The notes below the pieces were generated by a model. It worked only from the letters and a program-made list of their open reading frames with translations. It ran no database searches and was not told the DNA's origin. A stretch of DNA of 5,328 nt from an uncultured Clostridia bacterium (GTDB lineage: Bacteria; Bacillota; Clostridia; Oscillospirales; Oscillospiraceae), in NCBI GenBank assembly GCA_938049125.1, contig CALICR010000204.1, positions 1 through 5,328 of the forward strand. Direction: 5' to 3'. This document shows, one piece after another, positions 1 to 5,328 of the stretch. Both the position numbers and the translations under genes were made by a program. The number at the start of each line of letters is the position of its first letter. The stretch's first letter is position 1.

Positions 1-236
1 CCGCCGGCCTCAACTACGAGTGCGACGCCATCGCAGCCTGCGTCATCGGCGGCGTCTCCTTCGTCGGCGGCACCGGCAAGATCAGCGGCATCGTCCTCGG
101 CGTCTTCGTGCTGCGCATCATCTTCGTGGCCCTGTCCATGCTGAGCATCGACCCCAGCATGCAGTACATCATCAAGGGCGGCATCATCCTCGCGGCCTGC
201 TCGCTGGATATGCGGAAATATCTCGCCAAAAAGTAA
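1..236 (+). CDS. mglC: Galactose/methyl-galactoside-type sugar ABC transporter permease (MglC-like), 3' end only
   Basis: The last 77 residues of an inner-membrane permease of the RbsC/MglC family (BPD_transp_2 type), which forms the channel of a sugar ABC importer with a binding protein and an ATPase. The frame starts at base 3 and ends at TAA 234-236; the 5' part lies outside the window. The fragment opens with GLNYECDAIAACVIGGVSF, the conserved family segment before the final helices, with a GG-T-GK turn at fragment residues 22-26. Two hydrophobic stretches follow (about 27-49 and 56-68) around a short DPSMQYIIKG loop, and the tail is basic (RKYLAKK). From memory this resembles E. coli MglC, which also has AIAAC-V-GGVSF, QYIIKG and a KYARKK-like end, more than RbsC. 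The galETK cluster directly downstream supports galactose as substrate. Ribose or another sugar cannot be excluded from the C-terminus alone. Confidence 0.82.
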   Translation, partial: AGLNYECDAIAACVIGGVSFVGGTGKISGIVLGVFVLRIIFVALSMLSIDPSMQYIIKGGIILAACSLDMRKYLAKK

Positions 237-265
237 ACCACGTTCCAAAATGTGGGTAGACATTG

Positions 266-302
266 GGCATACCCTTAGGTTAGGCTGAGGGTATGCCTTT
301 TT
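266..302 (+). terminator. Rho-independent terminator or attenuator between mglC and galE
   Basis: Perfect 10-bp inverted repeat GGCATACCCT (266-275) and AGGGTATGCC (288-297). It extends inward by a G-U, an A-U and a G-C pair to 13 bp around a 6-nt loop (279-284), and TTTTT (298-302) follows at once. There is no T-tract on the opposite strand, so it acts on + strand transcription. It lies 29 nt after the permease stop and only 22 nt before the galE ATG, with the galE Shine-Dalgarno starting 7 nt after the T-tract. It should end the transporter transcript. Because no good promoter is visible between it and galE, partial read-through into galETK is plausible. Confidence 0.85.
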
Positions 303-309
303 CAAAGTC

Positions 310-316
310 AAAGGAG
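310..316 (+). promoter_or_regulatory. Ribosome binding site of galE
   Basis: AAAGGAG followed by an 8-nt spacer to the ATG at 325. It fixes the galE start, which also places the Rossmann GGAGYIGSH motif at the expected N-terminal position. It begins just after the T-tract of the upstream hairpin. Confidence 0.85.
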
Positions 317-324
317 TCTGAGAA

Positions 325-1317
325 ATGAAAACCATTCTGGTCCTGGGCGGCGCCGGGTACATCGGCAGCCACACCGTTTATGAACTGATCGACCACGGCT
401 ACGACGTCGTGGTGGCCGACAATCTGGAGACCGGCTTCCGGGCCGCCGTCCATCCCAAGGCCCGCTTCTACGAGGGCGACATCCGCGACCGCGCCTTCTG
501 CGACCGCGTCTTCTCTTCGGAGCACATCGACGCCGTCATCCACTTCGCTGCCAATTCCCAGGTGGGAGAGAGCATGGTAAACCCCCTCAAGTACTACGAC
601 AACAACCTGGGCGGCACCCGCACCATGCTGGCGAGCATGATCGCACACGGCGTCAAATACATCGTCTTCTCCTCCACCGCCGCCACCTACGGCGAGCCGG
701 AGTGCGTCCCCATCCCGGAGACGGCCCCGACCCATCCCACCAACTGCTACGGCGACACGAAACTCGCCATGGAGCGGATGTTCCACTGGGCCTCCGTCGC
801 CCACGGCATCCATTTTGTGGCGCTGCGCTACTTCAATGCCTGCGGCGCGCACCTCTCCGGTAAGATCGGCGAGGCCCATGACCCGGAGACCCACCTCATC
901 CCCATCGTGCTCCAGGTCCCCAACGGCCGCCGCGAGGCCGTCAGCATCTTCGGCGACGACTACCCGACGCGCGACGGCACCTGCGTCCGCGACTATGTCC
1001 ACGTGACAGACCTGGCTGCCGCCCACATCCTCGCCGCGGAATACCTGATGAACGGCGGCGAGAACAACGTCTTCAACCTCGGCAACGGCGTCGGCTTCAC
1101 GGTCCGCGAGATCATCGACACGGCGGAGCGCGTGGTGGGCCGGCCCATCGCCTGCCGCATGGCCCCGCGCCGTGCCGGTGACCCGGCCCAGCTCGTGGCC
1201 TCCAGCGAGAAGGCCCGCACCGTCCTCGGCTGGGACCCCAAGTACGCCGACATCGAGACCATCATCGCGTCCGCGTGGCGCTGGCATAAGGAGCATCCCC
1301 ATGGCTATGACGCGTGA
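325..1317 (+). CDS. galE: UDP-glucose 4-epimerase GalE
   Basis: Complete 330-residue cytosolic NAD-dependent epimerase of the extended SDR family, interconverting UDP-galactose and UDP-glucose in the Leloir pathway. The N-terminus has the nucleotide-binding GGAGYIGSH motif (residues 8-16), an acidic end of beta-2 (ADN, 31-33), GDIRD (51-55) and HFAA (73-76). The catalytic region is FSSTAATYG (115-123) plus Y142-GDT-K146 of the YxxxK motif. By alignment with E. coli GalE, Thr118 replaces the catalytic Ser124, a common Ser/Thr alternation. The C-terminal substrate domain has VRDYVHVTDLA (221-231) and RRAGDPA (282-288). Length matches the usual 330-340 residues, and the HPHGYDA end looks full length. 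The residue matching the E. coli Tyr299 gatekeeper appears to be Leu290, so some activity on N-acetylated sugars is possible but unproven. The gene ends inside galT (17-bp overlap) and heads the galETK cluster. A paralogous nucleotide-sugar epimerase is unlikely given this context. Confidence 0.96.
   Translation: MKTILVLGGAGYIGSHTVYELIDHGYDVVVADNLETGFRAAVHPKARFYEGDIRDRAFCDRVFSSEHIDAVIHFAANSQVGESMVNPLKYYDNNLGGTRTMLASMIAHGVKYIVFSSTAATYGEPECVPIPETAPTHPTNCYGDTKLAMERMFHWASVAHGIHFVALRYFNACGAHLSGKIGEAHDPETHLIPIVLQVPNGRREAVSIFGDDYPTRDGTCVRDYVHVTDLAAAHILAAEYLMNGGENNVFNLGNGVGFTVREIIDTAERVVGRPIACRMAPRRAGDPAQLVASSEKARTVLGWDPKYADIETIIASAWRWHKEHPHGYDA
1288..1293 (+). promoter_or_regulatory. Ribosome binding site that fixes the galT start
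   Basis: AAGGAG inside the end of galE, 7 nt before the ATG at 1301. It supports 1301 over the in-frame ATG at 1172, which would give an N-terminal stretch rich in Pro, Arg and Ser that is merely galE read out of frame. The ATG at 1307 is a weaker alternative at 13-nt spacing. Confidence 0.85.
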
Positions 1318-2812
1318 GGCGGCCTTTGGCGCCATTCATTCCCTGCTCTCCTATGCGGAGCGCTGCGGCCTTCTCGATCCGCTGGACGAGGTCTACGCCC
1401 GCAACGGCCTGCTGGAGGCCCTGAAGCTCGACGCCTGGGCGCCGGAGTCTGCGGCGCTGGACTTCCCCGCCTGCCTGAACGCCCTCTGCGACTACGCCGC
1501 AGAGACCGGCCTCATCGCGGACACCACCGCAGCCCGGGACCTCTTCGACACGAAGCTCATGGGCCTGCTGACGCCGCGGCCCTCGGAGGTCATCCGGACC
1601 TTCCGCGACCGCTATTCGGAGTCCCCGGAGGCGGCGACGGACTACTTCTACCGCCTCAGCCAGGACTGCAACTACATCCGCCGGGACCGCATCGCCCGGG
1701 ACGAGCACTGGGTCAGCCATACGAAATACGGCGACCTGGAGATCTCCATCAACCTCTCGAAGCCCGAGAAGGACCCCCGGGACATTGCCGCCGCCAAGCT
1801 CCAGAGGGCCTCGGGCTACCCCAAATGCCTGCTCTGCACCGAGAACGTCGGCTACGCAGGGACGCTGTCCCACCCGGCCCGGGAGAACCTGCGCGTCATG
1901 CCCGTGACCGTGAACGGCCAGCCCTGGGGTTTCCAGTATTCGCCCTACGTCTACTACAATGAGCACTGCATCGTCATGAACACGGAGCACGTGCCCATGA
2001 CCATCGACCGCGCCGTCTTTGACAAGCTCTTCTCCTTCGTGGGCCAGTTCCCCCACTACTTCCTCGGCAGCAACGCCGACCTGCCCATCGTGGGCGGCAG
2101 CATCCTCGCCCACGAGCACTTCCAGGGCGGCCGCCACACCTTCCCCATGGAGAAGGCGGAGGCGGAGTTCCCCTTCTCCGTGCCCGGCTTTGAGACCGTA
2201 GACTGCTGCGTCGTGCGCTACCCCATGACGGTGCTGCGCCTGAACAGTCCGGACCGCGCCCGGCTCTGCGAGCTGGCGGGCCGCATCCTCGCCAAGTGGC
2301 GCGGCTACTCGGACCCGGAGGCCATGATCTTCGCCGAGACCGACGGTGTGCCCCACAACACCATCACGCCCATCGCCCGGATGCGGGAGGGACGCTACGA
2401 GCTGGACCTGGTGCTCCGCAACAATCTGACCACGCCGGAGCATCCCATGGGCCTCTACCACCCCTACGAGCACCTGCACCACATCAAAAAGGAAAACATC
2501 GGCCTCATCGAGGTCATGGGCCTGGCCATCCTGCCGGGCCGCCTCAAGGGCGAGATGGCCGCGCTGGAGCGCGCGCTGCTGCGCGGCGACGACCTGCGGC
2601 AGGACGAGACCCTTGCCAAGCACGCGGACTGGGCCGAGGAGTTTCTGCCCCGCCACCCGGAGTTCTGCGCCGAGAACGCCGCTTCCATCATCCGGGACGA
2701 GATCGGCCAGGTCTTCGCCGAGGTGCTGGCCTGCGCCGGCGTCTACAAATGCACCGAAGAAGGACGGGAGGCGCTGCGCCGCTTCCTGAAGGAGGTCCAA
2801 CATGAATCCTGA
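1301..2812 (+). CDS. galT: Galactose-1-phosphate (UDP-glucose-hexose-1-phosphate) uridylyltransferase, class II GalT
   Basis: A 503-residue cytosolic enzyme that transfers UMP between UDP-glucose and galactose-1-phosphate, the second Leloir step. Length fits the roughly 490-510-residue class II GalT family of Gram-positive bacteria, not the ~350-residue class I enzyme of E. coli. Visible landmarks are an all-helical-looking N-terminus, KYGDLEISINLSKPEKDPRDI (starting at 142), CLLC with ENVGYAG (176-187), YYNEHCIV (218-225), GSNADLPIVGGSILAHEHFQ (256-275) with GGRHTFPM after it, NTITPIAR (363-370) and a HPMGLYHPYEHLHHIKKENIG stretch (starting at 391). HEHFQ (271-275) appears to stand in for class I HPHxQ, making His273 the likely UMP-carrying nucleophile; this is inferred by analogy. 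The Cys176/Cys179 pair could bind metal, which is unproven. It overlaps galE by 17 bp and galK by 11 bp, implying coupled translation. The start is chosen from the Shine-Dalgarno at 1288-1293. Confidence 0.95.
   Translation: MAMTREAAFGAIHSLLSYAERCGLLDPLDEVYARNGLLEALKLDAWAPESAALDFPACLNALCDYAAETGLIADTTAARDLFDTKLMGLLTPRPSEVIRTFRDRYSESPEAATDYFYRLSQDCNYIRRDRIARDEHWVSHTKYGDLEISINLSKPEKDPRDIAAAKLQRASGYPKCLLCTENVGYAGTLSHPARENLRVMPVTVNGQPWGFQYSPYVYYNEHCIVMNTEHVPMTIDRAVFDKLFSFVGQFPHYFLGSNADLPIVGGSILAHEHFQGGRHTFPMEKAEAEFPFSVPGFETVDCCVVRYPMTVLRLNSPDRARLCELAGRILAKWRGYSDPEAMIFAETDGVPHNTITPIARMREGRYELDLVLRNNLTTPEHPMGLYHPYEHLHHIKKENIGLIEVMGLAILPGRLKGEMAALERALLRGDDLRQDETLAKHADWAEEFLPRHPEFCAENAASIIRDEIGQVFAEVLACAGVYKCTEEGREALRRFLKEVQHES
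2789..2795 (+). promoter_or_regulatory. Ribosome binding site of galK
   Basis: AAGGAGG, a near-perfect anti-16S match within the last codons of galT, with a 6-nt spacer to the ATG at 2802. It fixes the galK start and supports coupling of galK translation to galT. Confidence 0.88.
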
Positions 2813-3914
2813 ACTGAGACACTTTTCCGCCCCCGGCCGCACGGAGATCGGCGGCAACCACACGGACCACCAGCACGGCTGCGTGCTGGCCGCCGCCGTC
2901 GATCTTACCACGACCGCCGAGGTCCGGCCGAACGGCACAAACGTCATCCGCATCCAGTCCGAGGGCTACGCCCCGGTGGAGATCGGGCTTGCGGACCTCT
3001 GCGTCCGCGAGGATGAGTGCAACACCACCGCCGCCCTGGTGCGCGGCGTCGCCGCGGCCTTTGCTGCCCGTGGCTGCGTGCTCCACGGCTTCGACGCCGC
3101 GGTCCGCTCCACGGTGCTGCCCGGCTCCGGCCTCTCCAGCTCCGCCGCCTTCGAGGTCCTCATCGGCCGCATCCTGAACGGCCTGTTCTTCGAAAATAAG
3201 CTGAGCGCCGTGGAGATCGCCCAGATCGGCCAGTACGCCGAGAACGTCTACTTCGGCAAGCCCTCGGGCCTCATGGACCAGATGGCCTCCTCCGTCGGCG
3301 GCCTCGTGGCCATCGACTTCGCGGACCCCGCCGCCCCGGGCGTCGAGCGCGTGGACTTCGACTTCTCCCGCTGCGGTCACCGGCTCTGCATCATCGACTC
3401 CGGCGCGGACCACGCGGACCTCACCGACGAGTACGCCGCCATTCCCGTCGAGATGAAGCGCATCGCCGCCCACTTCGGCAAGGAGGTTCTCCGGGACGTG
3501 GACGAAGCCGCCTTCTATGCCGCCCTGCCCGCGCTGCGGCAGGAGAGCGGCGACCGCGCCGTGCTCCGTGCCATCCACTTCTTCGAGGAGAATCGCCGGG
3601 TACAGGCCCAGGTCGCGGCTCTGAGGCGCGGGGACTTCGCGGAATTCCTGCACCTCGTGACCGCCTCCGGCCTCGCCTCCTGGACGCTGCTCCAGAACGT
3701 GACGCCCGCGGGCAGCACGGCCCACCAGGACATGGCCGTGACGCTGGCGCTCTGCGCCAAGCTCCTCGGCGGCCGCGGCGCCGTGCGCATCCACGGCGGC
3801 GGCTTCGCGGGCACCGCGCTGGCCTTTGTCCCCGACGACACCTTCGAGGACTTCCGCTCCGGCGTCGAGGCCGCCCTCGGCCAGGGCCGCTGCAAGCCCC
3901 TCGCCATTGTCTGA
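2802..3914 (+). CDS. galK: Galactokinase GalK (GHMP kinase family, GGNHTD subtype)
   Basis: A 370-residue cytosolic GHMP-family kinase that phosphorylates galactose at C1 with ATP, the first Leloir step. Three GHMP motifs are present: the substrate motif PGRTEIGGNHTDHQHG (11-26), the ATP-binding loop LPGSGLSSSAAFE (106-118) and the C-terminal GGGFAGTALAFV (332-343). Arg13 and Asp159 (GLMDQMAS) match the catalytic Arg37/Asp186 of human GALK1, and Asp22 matches the sugar-binding Asp46. The first motif departs from the textbook GRVNLIGEHTDY: Asn19 replaces the Glu that contacts the sugar 6-hydroxyl, and His23 replaces Tyr. The third motif has GFAG for GFGG. I recall both changes together in clostridial proteins annotated as galactokinase. 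The N-terminus is short, with only 10 residues before PGR. It is the last gene of the cluster, overlapping galT by 11 bp. Context makes galactose the likely substrate; another GHMP sugar kinase is the alternative. Confidence 0.92.
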   Translation: MNPELRHFSAPGRTEIGGNHTDHQHGCVLAAAVDLTTTAEVRPNGTNVIRIQSEGYAPVEIGLADLCVREDECNTTAALVRGVAAAFAARGCVLHGFDAAVRSTVLPGSGLSSSAAFEVLIGRILNGLFFENKLSAVEIAQIGQYAENVYFGKPSGLMDQMASSVGGLVAIDFADPAAPGVERVDFDFSRCGHRLCIIDSGADHADLTDEYAAIPVEMKRIAAHFGKEVLRDVDEAAFYAALPALRQESGDRAVLRAIHFFEENRRVQAQVAALRRGDFAEFLHLVTASGLASWTLLQNVTPAGSTAHQDMAVTLALCAKLLGGRGAVRIHGGGFAGTALAFVPDDTFEDFRSGVEAALGQGRCKPLAIV

Positions 3915-4008
3915 AATTCCCGCCCCCGCAGTCTCTTCCGCAAGTCCAGACAAGAGAGCATCGCCTGCCCAATGCATCTTCTCATCCCCCCTGTACGCGG
4001 TGCCATGC
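3915..4008. other. Non-coding spacer after galK
   Basis: The first half of the 180-bp convergent interval between galK and ftsH. The base composition is less GC-biased than in the genes. I see no credible ORF, RNA gene or promoter. A weak TCTCTT/AAGAGA inverted repeat (3932-3937 and 3952-3957) with a 14-nt loop lacks a T-tract. Confidence 0.6.
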
Positions 4009-4044
4009 AAAATCGCCCATCGGGAAATCCCGACGGGCGATTTT
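4009..4044. terminator. Bidirectional Rho-independent terminator between convergent galK and ftsH
   Basis: Perfect outer arms AAAATCGCCC (4009-4018) and GGGCGATTTT (4035-4044). After one A/C mismatch, five more pairs (TCGGG 4020-4024 with CCCGA 4029-4033) close a 4-nt loop at 4025-4028. The A-tract/T-tract symmetry gives a GC-rich stem followed by UUUU on both strands. It can therefore end galETK transcription (+ strand) and ftsH transcription (- strand), 94 nt after the galK stop and 50 nt after the ftsH stop. Confidence 0.9.
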
Positions 4045-4094
4045 CTATGCCTTCTGATTCACTACTGCCTTTGGGTCTGTGGAGATCCACCTTT

Positions 4095-5328
4095 TTATCC
4101 ATTCTGCTTCCGCAGGATGTCCATGAACTCCTCGCCGGTGATGGTCTCCTTCTCGTAGAGGTAGCGTGCCAGGGCGTCCAGGGCCGGACGGTTCCCGCGC
4201 AGAATGCCGAGGGCCTTCTCGTGCTGCCGCTTGACCAGGCTCACGACGGCCTCGTCGATGCGCGTCTGGGTCTCGGCGGAGCAGCTGAGGGACGCATCGC
4301 CGCCCAGGTACTGGTTCGTGACCGTCTCCATGGCCACCATGTCGAAGTCGGGGCTCATGCCGTAGCGGGTGATCATGGCCCGGGCCAGCTTGGTGGCCTG
4401 CTCGATGTCGTTGGACGCGCCGGTGGTGATGGAGCCGAAGACCAGCTCCTCGGCGGCCCGGCCGCCGGTGAAGGTGGCGATCTTGTTCTCGATCTCCTCC
4501 TTGGTCATGAGGTAGTGGTTGCCCTCCTCCACCTGCATGGTGTAGCCCAATGCGCCGGAGGTGCGGGGCACGATGGTGATCTTCTGCACGGGCGCAGAGC
4601 TGCTCTGCCGCGCCGCCACCAGGGCGTGGCCGATCTCGTGATAGGCCACGATGTGCTTTTCCTGGTCCGTCAGGATGGCGTTTTTCTTCTGGTAGCCCGC
4701 GATGACGACCTCGATGCTCTCCTCCAGGTCCGCCTGAGTGGCGAACTTCCGGCCGTCGCGGACGGCGCGCAGCGCCGCCTCGTTGACGATGTTGGCCAGC
4801 TCCGCGCCGGACGCGCCGGAGGCCATCCGCGCGATCTGCCGGAAGTCCACATCGTCGGCCACCTTGATTTTCCGGGCATGGACCTTCAGAATGGCCTCGC
4901 GGCCCTGGAGGTCCGGCAGCTCCACGGGCACACGCCGGTCAAAGCGGCCGGGCCGCGTCAGCGCCGGATCCAGCGCCTCGGGGCGGTTCGTCGCCGCCAG
5001 GATGATGACGCCGGTGTTGCCCTCGAAGCCGTCCATCTCCGTGAGAAGCTGGTTCAGGGTCTGCTCGCGCTCGTCGTTGCCGCCGTACTGGCCGTCGCGC
5101 TTCTTGCCGATGGCGTCGATCTCGTCGATGAAGACGATGCAGGGGGCCTTCTCCTTGGCCTGCCGGAAGAGGTCGCGGACCTTGGACGCGCCCATGCCCA
5201 CGAACATCTCTACGAATTCGGAGCCGGACATGGAGAAGAAGGGTACGTTGGCCTCGCCGGCCACGGCCTTGGCCAGCATGGTCTTGCCGGTGCCCGGAGG
5301 GCCGACGAGCAGGATGCCCTTGGGCATC
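4095..5328 (-). CDS. ftsH: ATP-dependent zinc metalloprotease FtsH, C-terminal two-thirds (5' end outside window)
   Basis: A membrane-anchored AAA+ protease that unfolds and degrades membrane and short-lived regulatory proteins as a hexamer. The 410 visible residues begin at MPKG just before Walker A; this Met is internal, since FtsH normally has about 190 residues before it with two membrane helices. In fragment numbering: Walker A GPPGTGKT (9-16), pore loop MFVG (41-44), Walker B IVFIDE (64-69), second region of homology with TNRPEALDP and RPGRFDRR (Arg128 and Arg131 as arginine fingers), zinc site HEIGH (230-234) with third ligand Asp307 in GASNDIEQAT. All catalytic residues are intact. 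HEIGH instead of the usual HEAGH keeps the HExxH pattern. The protein ends soon after TGEEFMDIL with no long tail, so the full length is probably near 600 residues. The stop is TAA at 4097-4095. It converges on galK and is unrelated in function. Confidence 0.96.
   Translation of the reverse strand, partial: MPKGILLVGPPGTGKTMLAKAVAGEANVPFFSMSGSEFVEMFVGMGASKVRDLFRQAKEKAPCIVFIDEIDAIGKKRDGQYGGNDEREQTLNQLLTEMDGFEGNTGVIILAATNRPEALDPALTRPGRFDRRVPVELPDLQGREAILKVHARKIKVADDVDFRQIARMASGASGAELANIVNEAALRAVRDGRKFATQADLEESIEVVIAGYQKKNAILTDQEKHIVAYHEIGHALVAARQSSSAPVQKITIVPRTSGALGYTMQVEEGNHYLMTKEEIENKIATFTGGRAAEELVFGSITTGASNDIEQATKLARAMITRYGMSPDFDMVAMETVTNQYLGGDASLSCSAETQTRIDEAVVSLVKRQHEKALGILRGNRPALDALARYLYEKETITGEEFMDILRKQNG

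Noticed and set aside
237..324. Possible catabolite-responsive element or GalR-type operator upstream of galE
   Set aside because: No sequence close to a cre consensus or a LacI-family palindrome is present; the only clear palindrome is the terminator hairpin.
1172..1300. N-terminal extension of galT from an ATG at 1172
   Set aside because: The extra 43 residues are a Pro/Arg/Ser-rich out-of-frame reading of galE, and a well-spaced Shine-Dalgarno precedes the ATG at 1301, which gives normal class II length.
1262..2953. Very long open frame on the - strand opposite galT (longer than galT itself), and similar antisense frames opposite galE (280-1335) and galK (2688-4010)
   Set aside because: They arise because codons ending in C/G leave few stop codons on the opposite strand. 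Their products are Ala/Gly/Val/Asp-rich with no recognisable domain, while the + strand frames encode intact conserved enzymes.
3932..3957. TCTCTT/AAGAGA inverted repeat after galK
   Set aside because: The 6-bp stem has a 14-nt loop, low GC content and no T-tract, so it is not supported as a terminator or operator.
4079..4096. Small hairpin GTGG-AGAT-CCAC followed by CTTTTT on the + strand next to the ftsH stop
   Set aside because: The stem is only 4 bp and it lies downstream of a much stronger terminator; it is probably chance plus the ftsH stop region.
3826..4158. A 110-residue + strand frame spanning the galK end, the terminator and the ftsH end
   Set aside because: It overlaps two conserved genes and a terminator hairpin, has no Shine-Dalgarno and shows no protein-like conservation pattern.
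1..5328. CRISPR arrays, insertion sequences, tRNA/rRNA genes or phage genes
   Set aside because: No repeated spacer pattern, transposase, terminal inverted repeats or structural RNA signature was seen; nearly all bases are accounted for by five conserved genes and two terminators.

Overview
The window looks like chromosomal DNA from a high-GC member of the Clostridia, most likely an Oscillospiraceae/Ruminococcaceae-type gut bacterium. The evidence is the strongly C/G-biased third codon positions, the AAGGAG-type ribosome binding sites, a class II (Gram-positive type) GalT, a galactokinase of the GGNHTD subtype, and an FtsH with a HEIGH zinc motif. The taxonomic placement is inferred from recalled family features, not from a search.

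Layout: positions 1-236 (+) hold the 3' end of a sugar ABC transporter permease that most resembles MglC (galactose/methyl-galactoside uptake). A strong intrinsic terminator-like hairpin follows at 266-302. Next comes a complete Leloir-pathway cluster on the + strand: galE (325-1317), galT (1301-2812) and galK (2802-3914). The three genes overlap at their ends (17 and 11 bp), and each start has a good Shine-Dalgarno sequence, so they are almost certainly one co-translated operon. A 180-bp spacer with a near-symmetric bidirectional terminator (4009-4044) separates galK from the convergent 3' two-thirds of ftsH (4095-5328, - strand), whose N-terminal membrane region lies beyond the right edge.

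How the genes work together: the MglC-type permease would bring in galactose. GalK phosphorylates it to galactose-1-phosphate, GalT exchanges it with UDP-glucose to give glucose-1-phosphate and UDP-galactose, and GalE converts UDP-galactose back to UDP-glucose. The hairpin between transporter and enzymes, together with the lack of a recognisable galE promoter, suggests either partial read-through (transporter made in excess over enzymes) or a promoter I cannot see. FtsH is a housekeeping membrane protease with no evident link to galactose use.

I found no previously undescribed system. The window is an ordinary sugar-catabolism locus beside a housekeeping gene. The points worth a second look are active-site variations in GalK, GalE and FtsH, and the regulatory meaning of the mglC-galE hairpin.
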